From: an uncultured Ignavibacteria bacterium
GTDB lineage: Bacteria > Bacteroidota > Ignavibacteria > Ch128b
Direction: 5' to 3'
Assembly: GCA_937944105.1 (NCBI GenBank)
Contig: CALDZP010000001.1
Location: forward strand, 21,739-85,738
Length of the DNA stretch: 64,000 nucleotides
This document shows positions 37,948-46,564 of the stretch, piece by piece. Below the pieces are notes generated by a model. The model made no database searches. It worked only from the letters and a program-made list of their open reading frames with translations, and had not been told where the DNA came from. Positions within the stretch are counted from its first letter, which is position 1, and each line of letters starts with the position of its first letter. A program made the translations under genes and the position numbers.

Positions 37948-38795
37948 TTATATATTTCTGTTGCTTTAATTAATTCTGAAACATTGCTAATTATATCGAA
38001 TAAATAACTCTCATCTGGAATATTTAAAGTTTTAACAATAGATAAATCGAGTTCTTCATCTTCCGAGCTTAGCAAAAATTGTGGAGCTTCTCTCGAAGCA
38101 ATAAAATCAGCGAGATGAACAATTGCTACTAGTTTTTTATTCGATTCACTCAAATCTGGTTTATGATGATACTTTATAGAATCTATCAGTGATTCAGGAT
38201 AATTCCAATTTGCTGCAACAGCAGCCCCAATATCACAGTGAGTTTTTCCAAGAATCATCATTTCGGCTTTAGTTTGATTAATTCGTCTGTAGAACTTCAA
38301 TTCACTTATCAATTTAAATTCTTTTTCCATATATCTATGTACAATAGCAATCCCAATATCATGTAAAAGTCCAGCAACAAAAGCTTCACTTTTTACCGGG
38401 TAACCAAAATCATTTGCAAGTAATTGTGAAATATATCCACTCATATAAGCATGTTGATTAAAAGCTTCAGCGATAAAATATCTATCCTTATCTTTCAGAG
38501 TCGAGTCAATAATTGTAAAACCTATCAATAAGTCTTTAATTGTTTGTAATCCAAGAATTGAAATAGCCATCTCGATAGTAGAAATTTTTTTGGAAAAACC
38601 ATAAACCGGTGAGTTCGCGAGTGCTAAAATTCTTGCACTTATAGAATGATTCTTGTTAATTATATCTTTAAGTTTTTTCAGATTAATCTCTCTTTCGTTT
38701 AGAAGTTTTATTAAATCCACATTAGTCTTAGAAATGAATGGATAATAATCCATTGATGTCAGGATGTTTTCTACAGCATTTTTATTCTTAAGCAT
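37944..38795 (-). CDS. HDOD-domain signalling protein
   Basis: 283 aa, HDOD (metal-free HD-related) domain from about 20 to 220. Signature segments: ISARILALANSPVYGFSKKISTIEMAISILGLQTIKDLLI and, further on, VAGLLHDIGIAIVHR and HCDIGAAVAANWNYPESL. The HD pair is retained in LLHDIG. Such proteins link two-component or c-di-GMP signalling to motility and cell-cycle control; the exact reaction is unknown. It lies 6 bp after the FliA-like sigma factor, which suggests a joint circuit. Confidence 0.88.
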   Translation of the reverse strand: MLKNKNAVENILTSMDYYPFISKTNVDLIKLLNEREINLKKLKDIINKNHSISARILALANSPVYGFSKKISTIEMAISILGLQTIKDLLIGFTIIDSTLKDKDRYFIAEAFNQHAYMSGYISQLLANDFGYPVKSEAFVAGLLHDIGIAIVHRYMEKEFKLISELKFYRRINQTKAEMMILGKTHCDIGAAVAANWNYPESLIDSIKYHHKPDLSESNKKLVAIVHLADFIASREAPQFLLSSEDEELDLSIVKTLNIPDESYLFDIISNVSELIKATEIYK

Positions 38796-38801
38796 TTTTT
38801 A

Positions 38802-39494
38802 TCACCTTAAAATTTTACCGAGTTTCTTTCTCAACTTATTAATTACCTCAGTATGAATTTGTGAAACTCTTGAGACAGAGACTTTCAGAATATCTGCTAT
38901 TTCTTGGAAGTTCATTTCTTCGTAATAATAAAGCATTATGATAAGCTTCTGACGTTCTGGAAGTTTATTTATCTCGTTCAAAATCAGTTCTTTCAAATCA
39001 TTTTTTTCAGCAATCTCTTGCGGAGTTTCTTCTTTGCTTGGTAAGAGATCTAAAATAGTATCTTCTTCTTCACCTATTTGCTGTGACAAAGAGAGTTTTT
39101 GATACTCTCTGAGATAATCTGTTATGGTCAATTCGTATTGATCATTTTCCCTTCTTCGAGCGTTTTCTGCATCCAATTCGCGTTTGATATTTTCCTTATA
39201 AGATCTCGGTATAAAATCCAGTTTTCTCAATTCATCTAATATCATTCCTCTTATTCTTGGAATAGCATATGTCTCAAATTTTACCCCATATTTTGGATCA
39301 AATCTATCTATAGCTTCACTCAAACCAAGAATTCCAAACTGATAAAAATCCTGATCATTAAGAAGTTCTGCACCTTTTAATTCAGTACGATGAATAACAT
39401 AATGAACCAACCGTAGATATTGTTGTATCAAAGCAGTTTTAATTTCCGATGCTTTGGTCTTCTTGAATTTTTTCCATAACATTGCTGTTGTCAT
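38802..39494 (-). CDS. RNA polymerase sigma factor, FliA/WhiG (sigma-28) type
   Basis: 230 aa. Region 2 is clear (FYQFGILGLSEAIDRFDP, VKFETYAIPRIRG, LDFIPRS), region 3 follows, and region 4 has LPERQKLIIMLYYYEEM then FQEIADILKVSVSRVSQI. In most bacteria this factor transcribes flagellar or developmental genes. No flagellar structural gene is visible here, so the target set is open. The start overlaps the small membrane protein by ATGA. A small protein at 43120-43311 is a weak candidate anti-sigma factor. Confidence 0.9.
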   Translation of the reverse strand: MTTAMLWKKFKKTKASEIKTALIQQYLRLVHYVIHRTELKGAELLNDQDFYQFGILGLSEAIDRFDPKYGVKFETYAIPRIRGMILDELRKLDFIPRSYKENIKRELDAENARRRENDQYELTITDYLREYQKLSLSQQIGEEEDTILDLLPSKEETPQEIAEKNDLKELILNEINKLPERQKLIIMLYYYEEMNFQEIADILKVSVSRVSQIHTEVINKLRKKLGKILR

Positions 39495-39724
39495 CTCATC
39501 CTCCTGGATACTTTTGAATTTTTTTCCACTCCAACATTGATCCTTCGTCCTATTATTTTAATAATGATGGATAAAACAATCAGGAGAACAACCGAACTCA
39601 GAATAAGTGAATCAATATCTTTCAATAAGGCGTTAAAGATTACAAAAGAAAGAATTAATGAAATTGCCTGTGACTTAATAATTTCCTGATTGTTTTTAGA
39701 TTTTGATTCCATCATTGACTCCAT
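39491..39724 (-). CDS. Small membrane protein upstream of the sigma factor
   Basis: 77 aa, not recognised. The first 17 residues are polar, then come two hydrophobic segments (about 18-36 and 40-60), then a basic tail RRINVGVEKNSKVSRRMR. It starts the operon sigma-HDOD-kinase-receiver and ends in an ATGA overlap with the sigma gene, so it is probably translated with it. It could tether or regulate the sigma factor, but this is only position-based. Several ATG codons compete for the start. Confidence 0.6.
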   Translation of the reverse strand: MESMMESKSKNNQEIIKSQAISLILSFVIFNALLKDIDSLILSSVVLLIVLSIIIKIIGRRINVGVEKNSKVSRRMR

Positions 39725-39854
39725 TTTGGTTTAGATAATTCAATAGTAATGCCAGAGTGATAATTATAAAGCTTTAAGAGCAATAACTTATTTATTTTCA
39801 ATGAGATAGCAGGATGGAGTCTCTTTTTGCAGATTGGTAATTCATTCAATAATA

Positions 39855-39870
39855 TGGCTAATTTTAGCCA
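39855..39870. promoter_or_regulatory. Short palindrome upstream of the sigma-factor operon
   Basis: TGGCTAATTTTAGCCA: 7-bp arms around TT, in the 195-bp gap between the receiver gene stop (39920) and the small membrane gene start (39724). Could be an operator or a weak terminator stem. No matching -7 element was found nearby. Confidence 0.3.
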
Positions 39871-39919
39871 AGTGCTGAATATCGATGAACTTTAAATTGA
39901 AGAAAGTTAAGGTTTGAAA

Positions 39920-40642
39920 TTAATTTTGGATAATTAAGTAGAAGTTATCGGAACGAATCAGGTGAAATTTAAAGGAAATCAAATTCTGATTAAAATTGAA
40001 GTTTACAATTTTATTTTCTAAAAAATCGATTTGTTTTTGATTCATTTCATTTAGTAAATCATTTAATTCTATATTAAAAGTTTCTTTCCATCCTTTGCCT
40101 AAAAGATTGTCCAAAGTAAACCACTCAAACTTTTTTTGATCTCCAATTACTTCTAAACAATTTTCTTCATCATCAATTTTCAGTATTAATAATTCAGAAA
40201 ATTTTGTAATAATTTTTTTTAAGATATCAATCTCAAGTTCAAATTTTTTAAAAGTTCGCTTTAGTATTATATCACTAAGTTTTGAAACTAAATTTGAATA
40301 GTTTCTATCCTTAACGATCAAATCAGTTGCACCTGCTTTGAAAATATCTTGATCAATCTCATCTCTTTCTAATGCTGTTATCAAAAAAACAGGAATATCT
40401 GAATTATATTTTCTGATTTCTTTAATATGTTCAATTCCATTCTTTTCAGGTAAACGATAATCAATAATAATAACATCTATTGTTTCAGTCTTTAAAATTA
40501 AATTCCAATCAGGAGCTTTAGTTAAATTTAAGATTTTTAATTCAGGAAAATTTTTTTGAATAACTAAACGAATTAGTCCAAGTTCAAGTGGATTATCATC
40601 CACAACTAATATTGTCAAAAAGGATTTTGATTTATGATTCAT
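39920..40642 (-). CDS. Receiver-domain protein with an unidentified C-terminal domain
   Basis: 240 aa. Receiver at 8-128: acidic pair in VVDDNP, phospho-Asp61 in IIIDYRLPEKNG, Lys in LIVKDRNY replacing the usual KP, so the conserved proline is missing. The C-terminal 110 residues contain ENCLEVIGDQKKFEWFTLDNLLGKGW, which hints at a PAS-like fold without a clear motif. The ATGA overlap with the NtrC-type gene indicates co-translation. Probably an intermediate or output protein in the same relay. Confidence 0.75.
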   Translation of the reverse strand: MNHKSKSFLTILVVDDNPLELGLIRLVIQKNFPELKILNLTKAPDWNLILKTETIDVIIIDYRLPEKNGIEHIKEIRKYNSDIPVFLITALERDEIDQDIFKAGATDLIVKDRNYSNLVSKLSDIILKRTFKKFELEIDILKKIITKFSELLILKIDDEENCLEVIGDQKKFEWFTLDNLLGKGWKETFNIELNDLLNEMNQKQIDFLENKIVNFNFNQNLISFKFHLIRSDNFYLIIQN

Positions 40643-42033
40643 TTTATTTGTCTTTTGACTTCGATTTTTAGTTGTTCCATTCTATATCTTAGTTTAGATC
40701 TGGAAATCCCAAGGACTTTTGCAGCCTGAATTTGATTACCATCTGTAATTTCAAGAGTCTTAATAATTAAATCTCTAATTACTTGATCCATCTTTATTCC
40801 AGTTTTTGGAATTTTTAAGATATATTGATCGTCATCTATAGTTTTTGTTTGATTTTCTTTTTCGAGAAAATTTAAATGTTCAGGTTTTAGCTCATCACCA
40901 CTTGTAAGTAAAACTGCTCTTTCAATTGTATTTCTTAATTCACGCACATTCCCTGGCCAGGAATAATTTTGCATCATTTCCAGAGCCTCTGAAGAAATTC
41001 TTTTAATATTTCTATTCATCGATTTGTTAAATTCGTCAATAAATGCCATAGCAAGAAGTGGGATATCTTCTTTTCTTTCTCTGAGTGGTGGTATTCTGAT
41101 AGAAGCTACATTCAATCTATAAAAAAGATCTTCCCTAAAAGCCTTTTCACTTATCGCTTGACGAAGATCTCTATTAGTTGCAGCTATAATTCTTACATTA
41201 ACGCTTATTTCTTTAGTGCCTCCAAGTCTAAAGAATTTTTTATCCTGTAAAACTCTAAGTAATTTTACCTGCAAATCCAGACTCAATTCACCAATTTCAT
41301 CTAATAATAAGGTTCCACCATCTGCAAGTTCAAATTTTCCAATTCTTGTTTTATCCCCAGCTCCTGTATATGCACCTTTTTCACTTCCAAATAATTCACT
41401 TTCTGCCAATTCTTTGGGTATAGCACCACAATTAATTGCAATGAAGGGACCTTCTCGACGATTAGAAATACTGTGAATATAGCGAGCTATCATCTCTTTC
41501 CCCACGCCACTTTCTCCTTCGAGCAAAATTGTTGTTCCCTCACTCATAGCAATTTTTTCGACCGCTTCCAGAGTTGAACGCATAACTTTGCTATTACCAA
41601 ACATTTCGCGTGATATTTCACCTTCTCTGGTAATTAATCTCAGTCTTTGTACTTCTTTTTGAAGGGCAACCTGTTTTAACGTTTTATCAATTATTAATTC
41701 AAGTTGATCTAAATTTATTGGTTTTAATATAAAATCAATCGCTCCCATTTTAATTGCATTCACTGCTGTCTGAACATCTGCAAATCCTGTTATCATTATA
41801 ACTGGTAAATCTGGATTAATTGACTGTATTTTCTTCAGTACTTCCATCCCATTTGTATCACCAAGAAATATATCAAGTAAAACCAAATCTGGTGTATCAT
41901 CTTCAGTCTTTTGAATTCCAATTTTTCCACTTAATGCAATATCAACATCATAACCACTTTGTGATAAAGTTCTTTTCAAAGATGAAGTGACAAGTTCATC
42001 ATCATCAATAACAAGAATTTTTTGCTTCATCAT
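40639..42033 (-). CDS. NtrC-type sigma-54 activator
   Basis: 464 aa. Receiver (phospho-Asp54 in LLDIFLGD), AAA+ domain with Walker A GESGVGKE at 173-180, sigma-54 contact loop GAYTGA at 220-225, Walker B GGTLLLDEIGE and the R-finger segment FYRLNVASI, then a Fis-type helix-turn-helix (NQIQAAKVLGISRSKLRYRM). All catalytic parts are intact, so it should drive sigma-54 promoters. Sigma-54 itself is not in the window. It follows the degenerate kinase-like gene by 9 bp and overlaps the next receiver gene by ATGA. ATG ATG starts compete, a one-residue difference. Confidence 0.95.
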   Translation of the reverse strand: MMKQKILVIDDDELVTSSLKRTLSQSGYDVDIALSGKIGIQKTEDDTPDLVLLDIFLGDTNGMEVLKKIQSINPDLPVIMITGFADVQTAVNAIKMGAIDFILKPINLDQLELIIDKTLKQVALQKEVQRLRLITREGEISREMFGNSKVMRSTLEAVEKIAMSEGTTILLEGESGVGKEMIARYIHSISNRREGPFIAINCGAIPKELAESELFGSEKGAYTGAGDKTRIGKFELADGGTLLLDEIGELSLDLQVKLLRVLQDKKFFRLGGTKEISVNVRIIAATNRDLRQAISEKAFREDLFYRLNVASIRIPPLRERKEDIPLLAMAFIDEFNKSMNRNIKRISSEALEMMQNYSWPGNVRELRNTIERAVLLTSGDELKPEHLNFLEKENQTKTIDDDQYILKIPKTGIKMDQVIRDLIIKTLEITDGNQIQAAKVLGISRSKLRYRMEQLKIEVKRQIK

Positions 42034-42042
42034 TTACTCTCC

Positions 42043-43050
42043 TTATTCAAGAAAAATTTGAAAAACTAATTTATTGTTCTTGTAAAAATCCTTAATGAAT
42101 ATTCTATGATATTTCTCTATCTTATTGCGAAAATAGTCAATGATAGTATTTTCTAAAATTCTCCTTGGGAAAAAAGGACTGTAAATCTGATTTTTAAGTT
42201 GTGAATTATAATCCTCACATTGAATTTCTATTCTTATCTCAGTAAATCCTTCATTTTTCTTAATTGAAACAAACAATTCCTTTGGATTTTTTGTAGTTAT
42301 TTCGATCAAATTAATGATATTGTTAATTAATTTTCGTACAACAACAGGATTTAAAAAAATTTGATCTAATAGATAATCTGGTATAAATGTTAATTTTTTA
42401 AACTCTAATAATAAAAATTTCTCTCGTTCCCTAATTAAATCTTCAATAATTGAATTTAAATCACATAGCTGATAAAAGACTTTATCTGCAAAATTAAAAT
42501 GTTCAAAACTTATAAATTCATTCTTAAAAATATTTACAATAGATTCAAATTGAACCAATAAATTCATTTTATCTTCTGGAATGTTTTTCAAAGAAGTTTT
42601 TAAATAATTTGTGTATTCAAGAATCGAATGGATATATTCTTCAGATTCTTTAATTAATTTATTTATCATTTCTACATCTTCTTGAAAAGTCCTCTCTCTT
42701 CTGAAAAATGTGTAATGATTCAATAAATATTTTAATTGCTCATCCATTTCCCCTATTTGTATCACACTGCTCAGGTATGGGATTAGACCTACTGGAATTC
42801 TACGTTCACTTGAGCAAATTAATATTTTAAAATTAACCTTATTTGCAAAAGATGAAATTCTATTAATTAAATCCTCGGACAAACTTTCTTCATAAAATAT
42901 CAAAAAATCACACGCCTCATTAAAGTTTTCTAAAGACTTAATTTTAATCAACTCATAACTATAATCTTGTAAAATTTCTTCAATTACATCAGTAATAAAA
43001 ACATTATGATCTAAAATGACGATTTTTAAAAGAAAGTCGTTATTATCCAT
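42043..43050 (-). CDS. Kinase-like protein with degenerate receiver and ATPase parts
   Basis: 335 aa, not assigned to a family with certainty. The first 115 residues have the strand pattern of a receiver (KIVILDHNVFI, CDFLIFYEE, FKILICSS) without the acidic pair or the phospho-Asp. The middle is helical, like a dimerisation region. VVRKLINNIINLIEIT near 240 looks like a decayed N-box, but no G1 or G2 motif follows. Read as a pseudokinase that may scaffold the NtrC-type regulator encoded next. Its upstream region carries a tandem 17-bp repeat. Confidence 0.5.
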   Translation of the reverse strand: MDNNDFLLKIVILDHNVFITDVIEEILQDYSYELIKIKSLENFNEACDFLIFYEESLSEDLINRISSFANKVNFKILICSSERRIPVGLIPYLSSVIQIGEMDEQLKYLLNHYTFFRRERTFQEDVEMINKLIKESEEYIHSILEYTNYLKTSLKNIPEDKMNLLVQFESIVNIFKNEFISFEHFNFADKVFYQLCDLNSIIEDLIREREKFLLLEFKKLTFIPDYLLDQIFLNPVVVRKLINNIINLIEITTKNPKELFVSIKKNEGFTEIRIEIQCEDYNSQLKNQIYSPFFPRRILENTIIDYFRNKIEKYHRIFIKDFYKNNKLVFQIFLE

Positions 43051-43064
43051 TTTGATTCTTCTAT

Positions 43065-43100
43065 ATTTTAATTATAATGTACAATTTTAATTATAATGTA
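43065..43100. repeat. Tandem 17-bp direct repeat upstream of the kinase-like gene
   Basis: ATTTTAATTATAATGTA at 43065-43081 and again, exact, at 43084-43100 (period 19). It lies 15-50 bp before the start at 43050, the place of a promoter or operator. It is AT-rich, so chance similarity is possible, but 17 identical bases are notable. Confidence 0.5.
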
Positions 43101-43119
43101 AATCTTTTCAGGTGGGATT

Positions 43120-43311
43120 TCAACTTTCTGGAAAATTCAATAATGTTTTTAATAATTTTTCAAATACCTTTTGTTTAACCGAATCTTTATTATAAAAATT
43201 TACTCTTATTCGTTCTAAAATAATTGCTCTTATTTCTGGATCATTTCTTGTAATTTTTTTAACAGGAAGGTCTTTTAGAGTCTCATTTAAATATGAATTA
43301 TTCGATTCCAA
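43120..43311 (-). CDS. Small acidic-basic helical protein, possibly FlgM-like
   Basis: 63 aa, not recognised. Mostly helical, with DPEIRAIILERIRVNF then Y, D, and FEKLL. The I-x3-I-x4-Y-x2-D then LL pattern is loosely that of the C-terminal half of FlgM anti-sigma factors, but spacing is off by two residues and the protein is short. It begins the minus-strand gene run 43311-39920 and is divergent to the intact kinase at 43460. An alternative is an unrelated helical protein. Confidence 0.5.
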   Translation of the reverse strand: MESNNSYLNETLKDLPVKKITRNDPEIRAIILERIRVNFYNKDSVKQKVFEKLLKTLLNFPES

Positions 43312-43459
43312 TTTTTATCTCTTGATTTATATGTCCATTATTCAAAGTTCACCGTTATTATCGGAAAGGTGTTTTATGTGTTTAACAATTTATTTCTGAA
43401 AAAAATACCAATTTATTTCGATAATGCTAATGAAAAAATATATTTATTTGGAGTAGTGT

Positions 43460-44785
43460 GTGAGTTCAGATAGTTATACAACTATAATATTAATATCAAT
43501 TTTATTTCATTTGGTAAATATTATTAATTTAATTTCTCTCTTAAAAGATCCTAATTACAAAAGTTTCGTGGTTCCTATAATTTCCGGGCTTTTGATTATT
43601 CTTACTATTCAAATTGTTGAATTCTTTAATAAGGATTATGAACAACTTGAATTTGTTTTATTAAGCCCTTTTGAATTGATCTCATTAATTGGTAGTATAA
43701 TTTTATTTCTAATTTTAATTACTCTCCTCTTCGTTAAGAAATATGAATCACAACAATTAAATATTAATAAGAATTATTATTACAAACCCATCTATGAATT
43801 TACCAAAGTTGAAACAAATTCAGAACAAATCAGAAAAGAACAGATATCAAGTTCACCTAAAAAAGAATTCGAAGAAAAAACAAAAGAACAAATAAAATCC
43901 GAACCCGCTCAATCAACTCCCCTACAACAAAAAAAACAAACTGAAGTAACATCTTTAAAAGTTGAAACCAGTGAGCATCTTCAGGAAAAACCGACTAATG
44001 GTAAAGCTTATGTTGCAAAATTTATAAAACATGAAGAACCAAGAAGTGAAATAGAAAAAATTAAAGACGAATTAGAAAAAGCAAAATTCCAAAGGGACAA
44101 ATTAGTTTCTATTATCTCACACGATTTACGAACACCATTAACAAGTGTTTTTGGGTATTGTCAGCTTTTAATGGACGGTCAGTATAAAAATAAGAAAGAA
44201 GTGAAGCAATTTGCTGAAAATATATTTGAATTATCCAAACAACAACTAAATGCATTAAGCAAAATTATAGAATGGATAAAATACGAATCTTCAAACCTCG
44301 GCATGCACCCAACCGAATTTGATATATCTTCAACTATTAATTTTGTTACAAAAAGTATGTCTAAAATTGCTGAACAAAAGAATATTAAAATTGTTGTTCA
44401 TTCAAAACCAGAAATGTATGTATATGGTGATGAGTTTATGATAATAGAGGTTTTAAAAAATTTACTTGATAATGCAATAAAATTTTCGCATCCTGATAGT
44501 ACCATTGAAATCCATGCGCATTACCACGAAAAATTGAATAAGCTGGTAGTTCTAGTAGTTGATTCAGGAATTGGCATTGATCGTGAGATTCTGATGAATC
44601 TCTTAGTTTCAACAAAAAAATACACCAAAAGAGGAACAAAAGGAGAGAAAGGCCTGGGATTAGGATTACTAATTGTAAAAGCTATCTTGGATAAGCACGG
44701 TGAACATTTCTGGATAGCAAGTGAAGAAGGTAAGTGGACTCGTGTTTATTTCACACTTAAACCCACAAAAGTTTTAAAAGAATGA
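43460..44785 (+). CDS. Membrane histidine kinase, complete
   Basis: 441 aa, GTG start at 43460 with TTGGAG six bases upstream. Three hydrophobic segments in the first 93 residues, then a long polar linker rich in Lys, Glu and Gln (95-200), a short coiled coil, H-box SIISHDLRTPLTSVFGY with His221, N-box LKNLLDNAIKFSHPDS, G1 DSGIGI and G2 KGLGLGLLIVKAIL. Catalytic parts are intact, so it can be the phosphate source for the partner receivers on the opposite strand. It has almost no periplasmic domain, so it probably senses within the membrane or via the linker. Divergent to the 63-aa gene. Confidence 0.92.
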   Translation: MSSDSYTTIILISILFHLVNIINLISLLKDPNYKSFVVPIISGLLIILTIQIVEFFNKDYEQLEFVLLSPFELISLIGSIILFLILITLLFVKKYESQQLNINKNYYYKPIYEFTKVETNSEQIRKEQISSSPKKEFEEKTKEQIKSEPAQSTPLQQKKQTEVTSLKVETSEHLQEKPTNGKAYVAKFIKHEEPRSEIEKIKDELEKAKFQRDKLVSIISHDLRTPLTSVFGYCQLLMDGQYKNKKEVKQFAENIFELSKQQLNALSKIIEWIKYESSNLGMHPTEFDISSTINFVTKSMSKIAEQKNIKIVVHSKPEMYVYGDEFMIIEVLKNLLDNAIKFSHPDSTIEIHAHYHEKLNKLVVLVVDSGIGIDREILMNLLVSTKKYTKRGTKGEKGLGLGLLIVKAILDKHGEHFWIASEEGKWTRVYFTLKPTKVLKE

Positions 44786-44842
44786 ACTTATCATTTTAAA
44801 ATTTCATAAACTTTATAGCCACAATTTATTAATCAATAATTT

Positions 44843-44850
44843 TATATTTG
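44843..44850 (+). promoter_or_regulatory. Candidate -7 element for tRNA-Pro
   Basis: TATATTTG matches TAnnTTTG 39 bp before the mature tRNA end. No TTG is found at the usual distance upstream, so the call is weak. The rest of the 44786-44889 gap shows nothing further. Confidence 0.35.
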
Positions 44851-44889
44851 TAAAGAAAAAGAATTTATTTTGAAAGATTGATATCTAAA

Positions 44890-44964
44890 CGGGGCGTGGC
44901 TCAGCCCGGTTAGAGCGCCTGGTTCGGGACCAGGAGGTCGCCGGTTCGAATCCGGCCGCCCCGA
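44890..44964 (+). tRNA. tRNA-Pro (anticodon CGG)
   Basis: 75 nt. Acceptor CGGGGCG pairs with CGCCCCG, discriminator A at 44964. D-arm with TGGCTCAG and GGTTAGAGC, anticodon stem CCTGG/CCAGG with loop TTCGGGA (anticodon CGG), T-arm CCGGTTCGAATCCGG. The CCA end is not encoded. No partial duplicate of its 3' end was noticed nearby, so there is no sign of integration. Confidence 0.95.
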
Positions 44965-45028
44965 CTCGTAATCATCTCTCCCACAATTTATTTGCATTCA
45001 ACTTTTTATAAATTGCCTTTCAATTAAA

Positions 45029-45059
45029 TTGAAAAACCAAACTCATTTCTTTAAATTTG
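45029..45059 (+). promoter_or_regulatory. Promoter of the adenosine deaminase gene set
   Basis: TTG (45029-45031), 20-nt spacer, TAAATTTG (45052-45059), matching the Bacteroidota-type pattern. The predicted start near 45066 leaves a leader of about 70 nt to the ATG at 45137. The tRNA ends at 44964. Confidence 0.5.
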
Positions 45060-45136
45060 AATAAAAGGTTTGATCTTGGTTAATAACTATATTATTAAAA
45101 TTCCACTTTACACATCAAAAAGAAATAGAGGGCTTT

Positions 45137-46225
45137 ATGCGTCAAGAAACTTTAGAAATAATTAGAGAAGTTCCTAAAGTCTTACTACACGATCATTTAG
45201 ATGGTGGTCTCAGACCTCAAACAATTATCGAACTCGCTAAAGATATTAAATACAGCAAATTACCAACCTCAGATCCTGAAGAACTTGCTGCCTGGTTTCA
45301 CGAAGGTGCAAACAAAGGTAATTTGGTTGAATATTTAAGAGGATTTGAACATACCACAGCTGTTATGCAAACAAAAGAGGCACTTGAAAGAGTAGCATTC
45401 GAAATGATTGAAGATATGTATTACGATGGCGTTGTTTATGTTGAAACACGATTCGCTCCTGTTTTTCACACTCAAAAAGGATTACACTGGGAAGAAGTTG
45501 TCCAAGCGGTATTAAATGGATTGGAAAAAGGAAAAGAAAAGTACGGAGTTGGATATGGCTTAATTATTTGTGCAATGAGAAATATGAAATTAAGTCTTGA
45601 AATGGCAGAATTAGCTGTTGACTTTCGAGATCGAGGCGTAGTTGGATTTGATTTAGCAGGTGAAGAAGGAGGCTATCCACCAAAAAAACATATAGAAGCT
45701 TTTCAATATATTCAACGGGCCAATTTCAATATTACTATCCACGCCGGTGAAGCATGGGGAAAAGAATCAATCTGGCAAGCATTACAATGGTGTGGAGCTC
45801 ATCGTCTTGGTCATGCAACCAGATTAATCGAAGATATGACAATTATAGATGGCCAGCTAGTAGCAATGGGAAGCCTTGCTCAATATATTCTAGATAAAAG
45901 AGTACCACTGGAAATCTGTTTGTTAAGCAATGTTCACACAGGTGCAGTTAAAAGTCTTGAACAACATCCATTTGGAATTTATTATAAAAATAAGTTCCGT
46001 GTTTTCCTAAATACCGACGATAGATTGATGAGCAATACTACAATGTCAAACGAATTTAAAGTAGCAGCCGAGGTATTTGGACTTAATTTAGACGACATGG
46101 AAAAACTTACCATCAACGCTATGAAAAGCGCTTTCATTCATTATAATGAAAGGATACATTATATATATAACGTTATAAAACCAGGATATCAAAAAGTTAG
46201 AGAAAAATTATTGGCATTTAAGTGA
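45137..46225 (+). CDS. add: Adenosine deaminase
   Basis: 362 aa. Hydrolytic deamination of adenosine to inosine in purine salvage. Metal and catalytic motifs: HDHLDG (H-x-H) near residue 18, HAGE with the catalytic Glu, GHATRL, and LNTDDR with the Asp ligand. Gene length is normal. GAGGG precedes the ATG. Adenosine is expected, though adenine or methylthioadenosine deaminases share these motifs. Followed after one base by the 110-aa gene, so the two are coupled. Confidence 0.88.
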   Translation: MRQETLEIIREVPKVLLHDHLDGGLRPQTIIELAKDIKYSKLPTSDPEELAAWFHEGANKGNLVEYLRGFEHTTAVMQTKEALERVAFEMIEDMYYDGVVYVETRFAPVFHTQKGLHWEEVVQAVLNGLEKGKEKYGVGYGLIICAMRNMKLSLEMAELAVDFRDRGVVGFDLAGEEGGYPPKKHIEAFQYIQRANFNITIHAGEAWGKESIWQALQWCGAHRLGHATRLIEDMTIIDGQLVAMGSLAQYILDKRVPLEICLLSNVHTGAVKSLEQHPFGIYYKNKFRVFLNTDDRLMSNTTMSNEFKVAAEVFGLNLDDMEKLTINAMKSAFIHYNERIHYIYNVIKPGYQKVREKLLAFK

Positions 46226-46226
46226 T

Positions 46227-46559
46227 ATGAAACCATTATTTAAAAATTATAATTTCGATTTTAATTCCTCTGAAAAAAAATTATTACTAACAATGGTCAA
46301 ACAAATCTTAAAACAAATCCAGGGTGACAATAGATACATCACCGAAATAAGAATTTATCAAAGTCTTTTCGACAAACTCTCTTCTTCTCAATCCCCAATA
46401 AGACTAACTAAAGAAGAAATTAAACGATTAGAATTACAGTTATCTGAAAACGCAAAACTCTTAAAAGAAAAAATTAAAAAATCAATCTTTTTTATGAAAT
46501 GGATATATAGACCATTGCTTAATCAATATGAATCAATACTAAATAAGCATTTTAAATAA
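46227..46559 (+). CDS. Hypothetical 110-aa protein, mostly helical
   Basis: 110 aa, not recognised. Very rich in Lys and charged residues, with no signal peptide or membrane segment. Predicted as long helices ([33 protein letters not shown]), with a more hydrophobic end [22 protein letters not shown] lies one base after the add stop and 5 bp before hutU, so it is part of the operon. No function can be inferred. Confidence 0.7.
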   Translation: MKPLFKNYNFDFNSSEKKLLLTMVKQILKQIQGDNRYITEIRIYQSLFDKLSSSQSPIRLTKEEIKRLELQLSENAKLLKEKIKKSIFFMKWIYRPLLNQYESILNKHFK

Positions 46560-46564
46560 TTACT

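Noticed and set aside
39814..39828. Sigma-54-like GG...GC pair near the sigma-factor operon
   Set aside because: GG and GC are 11 nt apart instead of 10, on the plus strand, with no plus-strand gene downstream.
44890..44964. tRNA-Pro as an integration site of a mobile element
   Set aside because: I saw no duplicated tRNA end, integrase or recombinase nearby.
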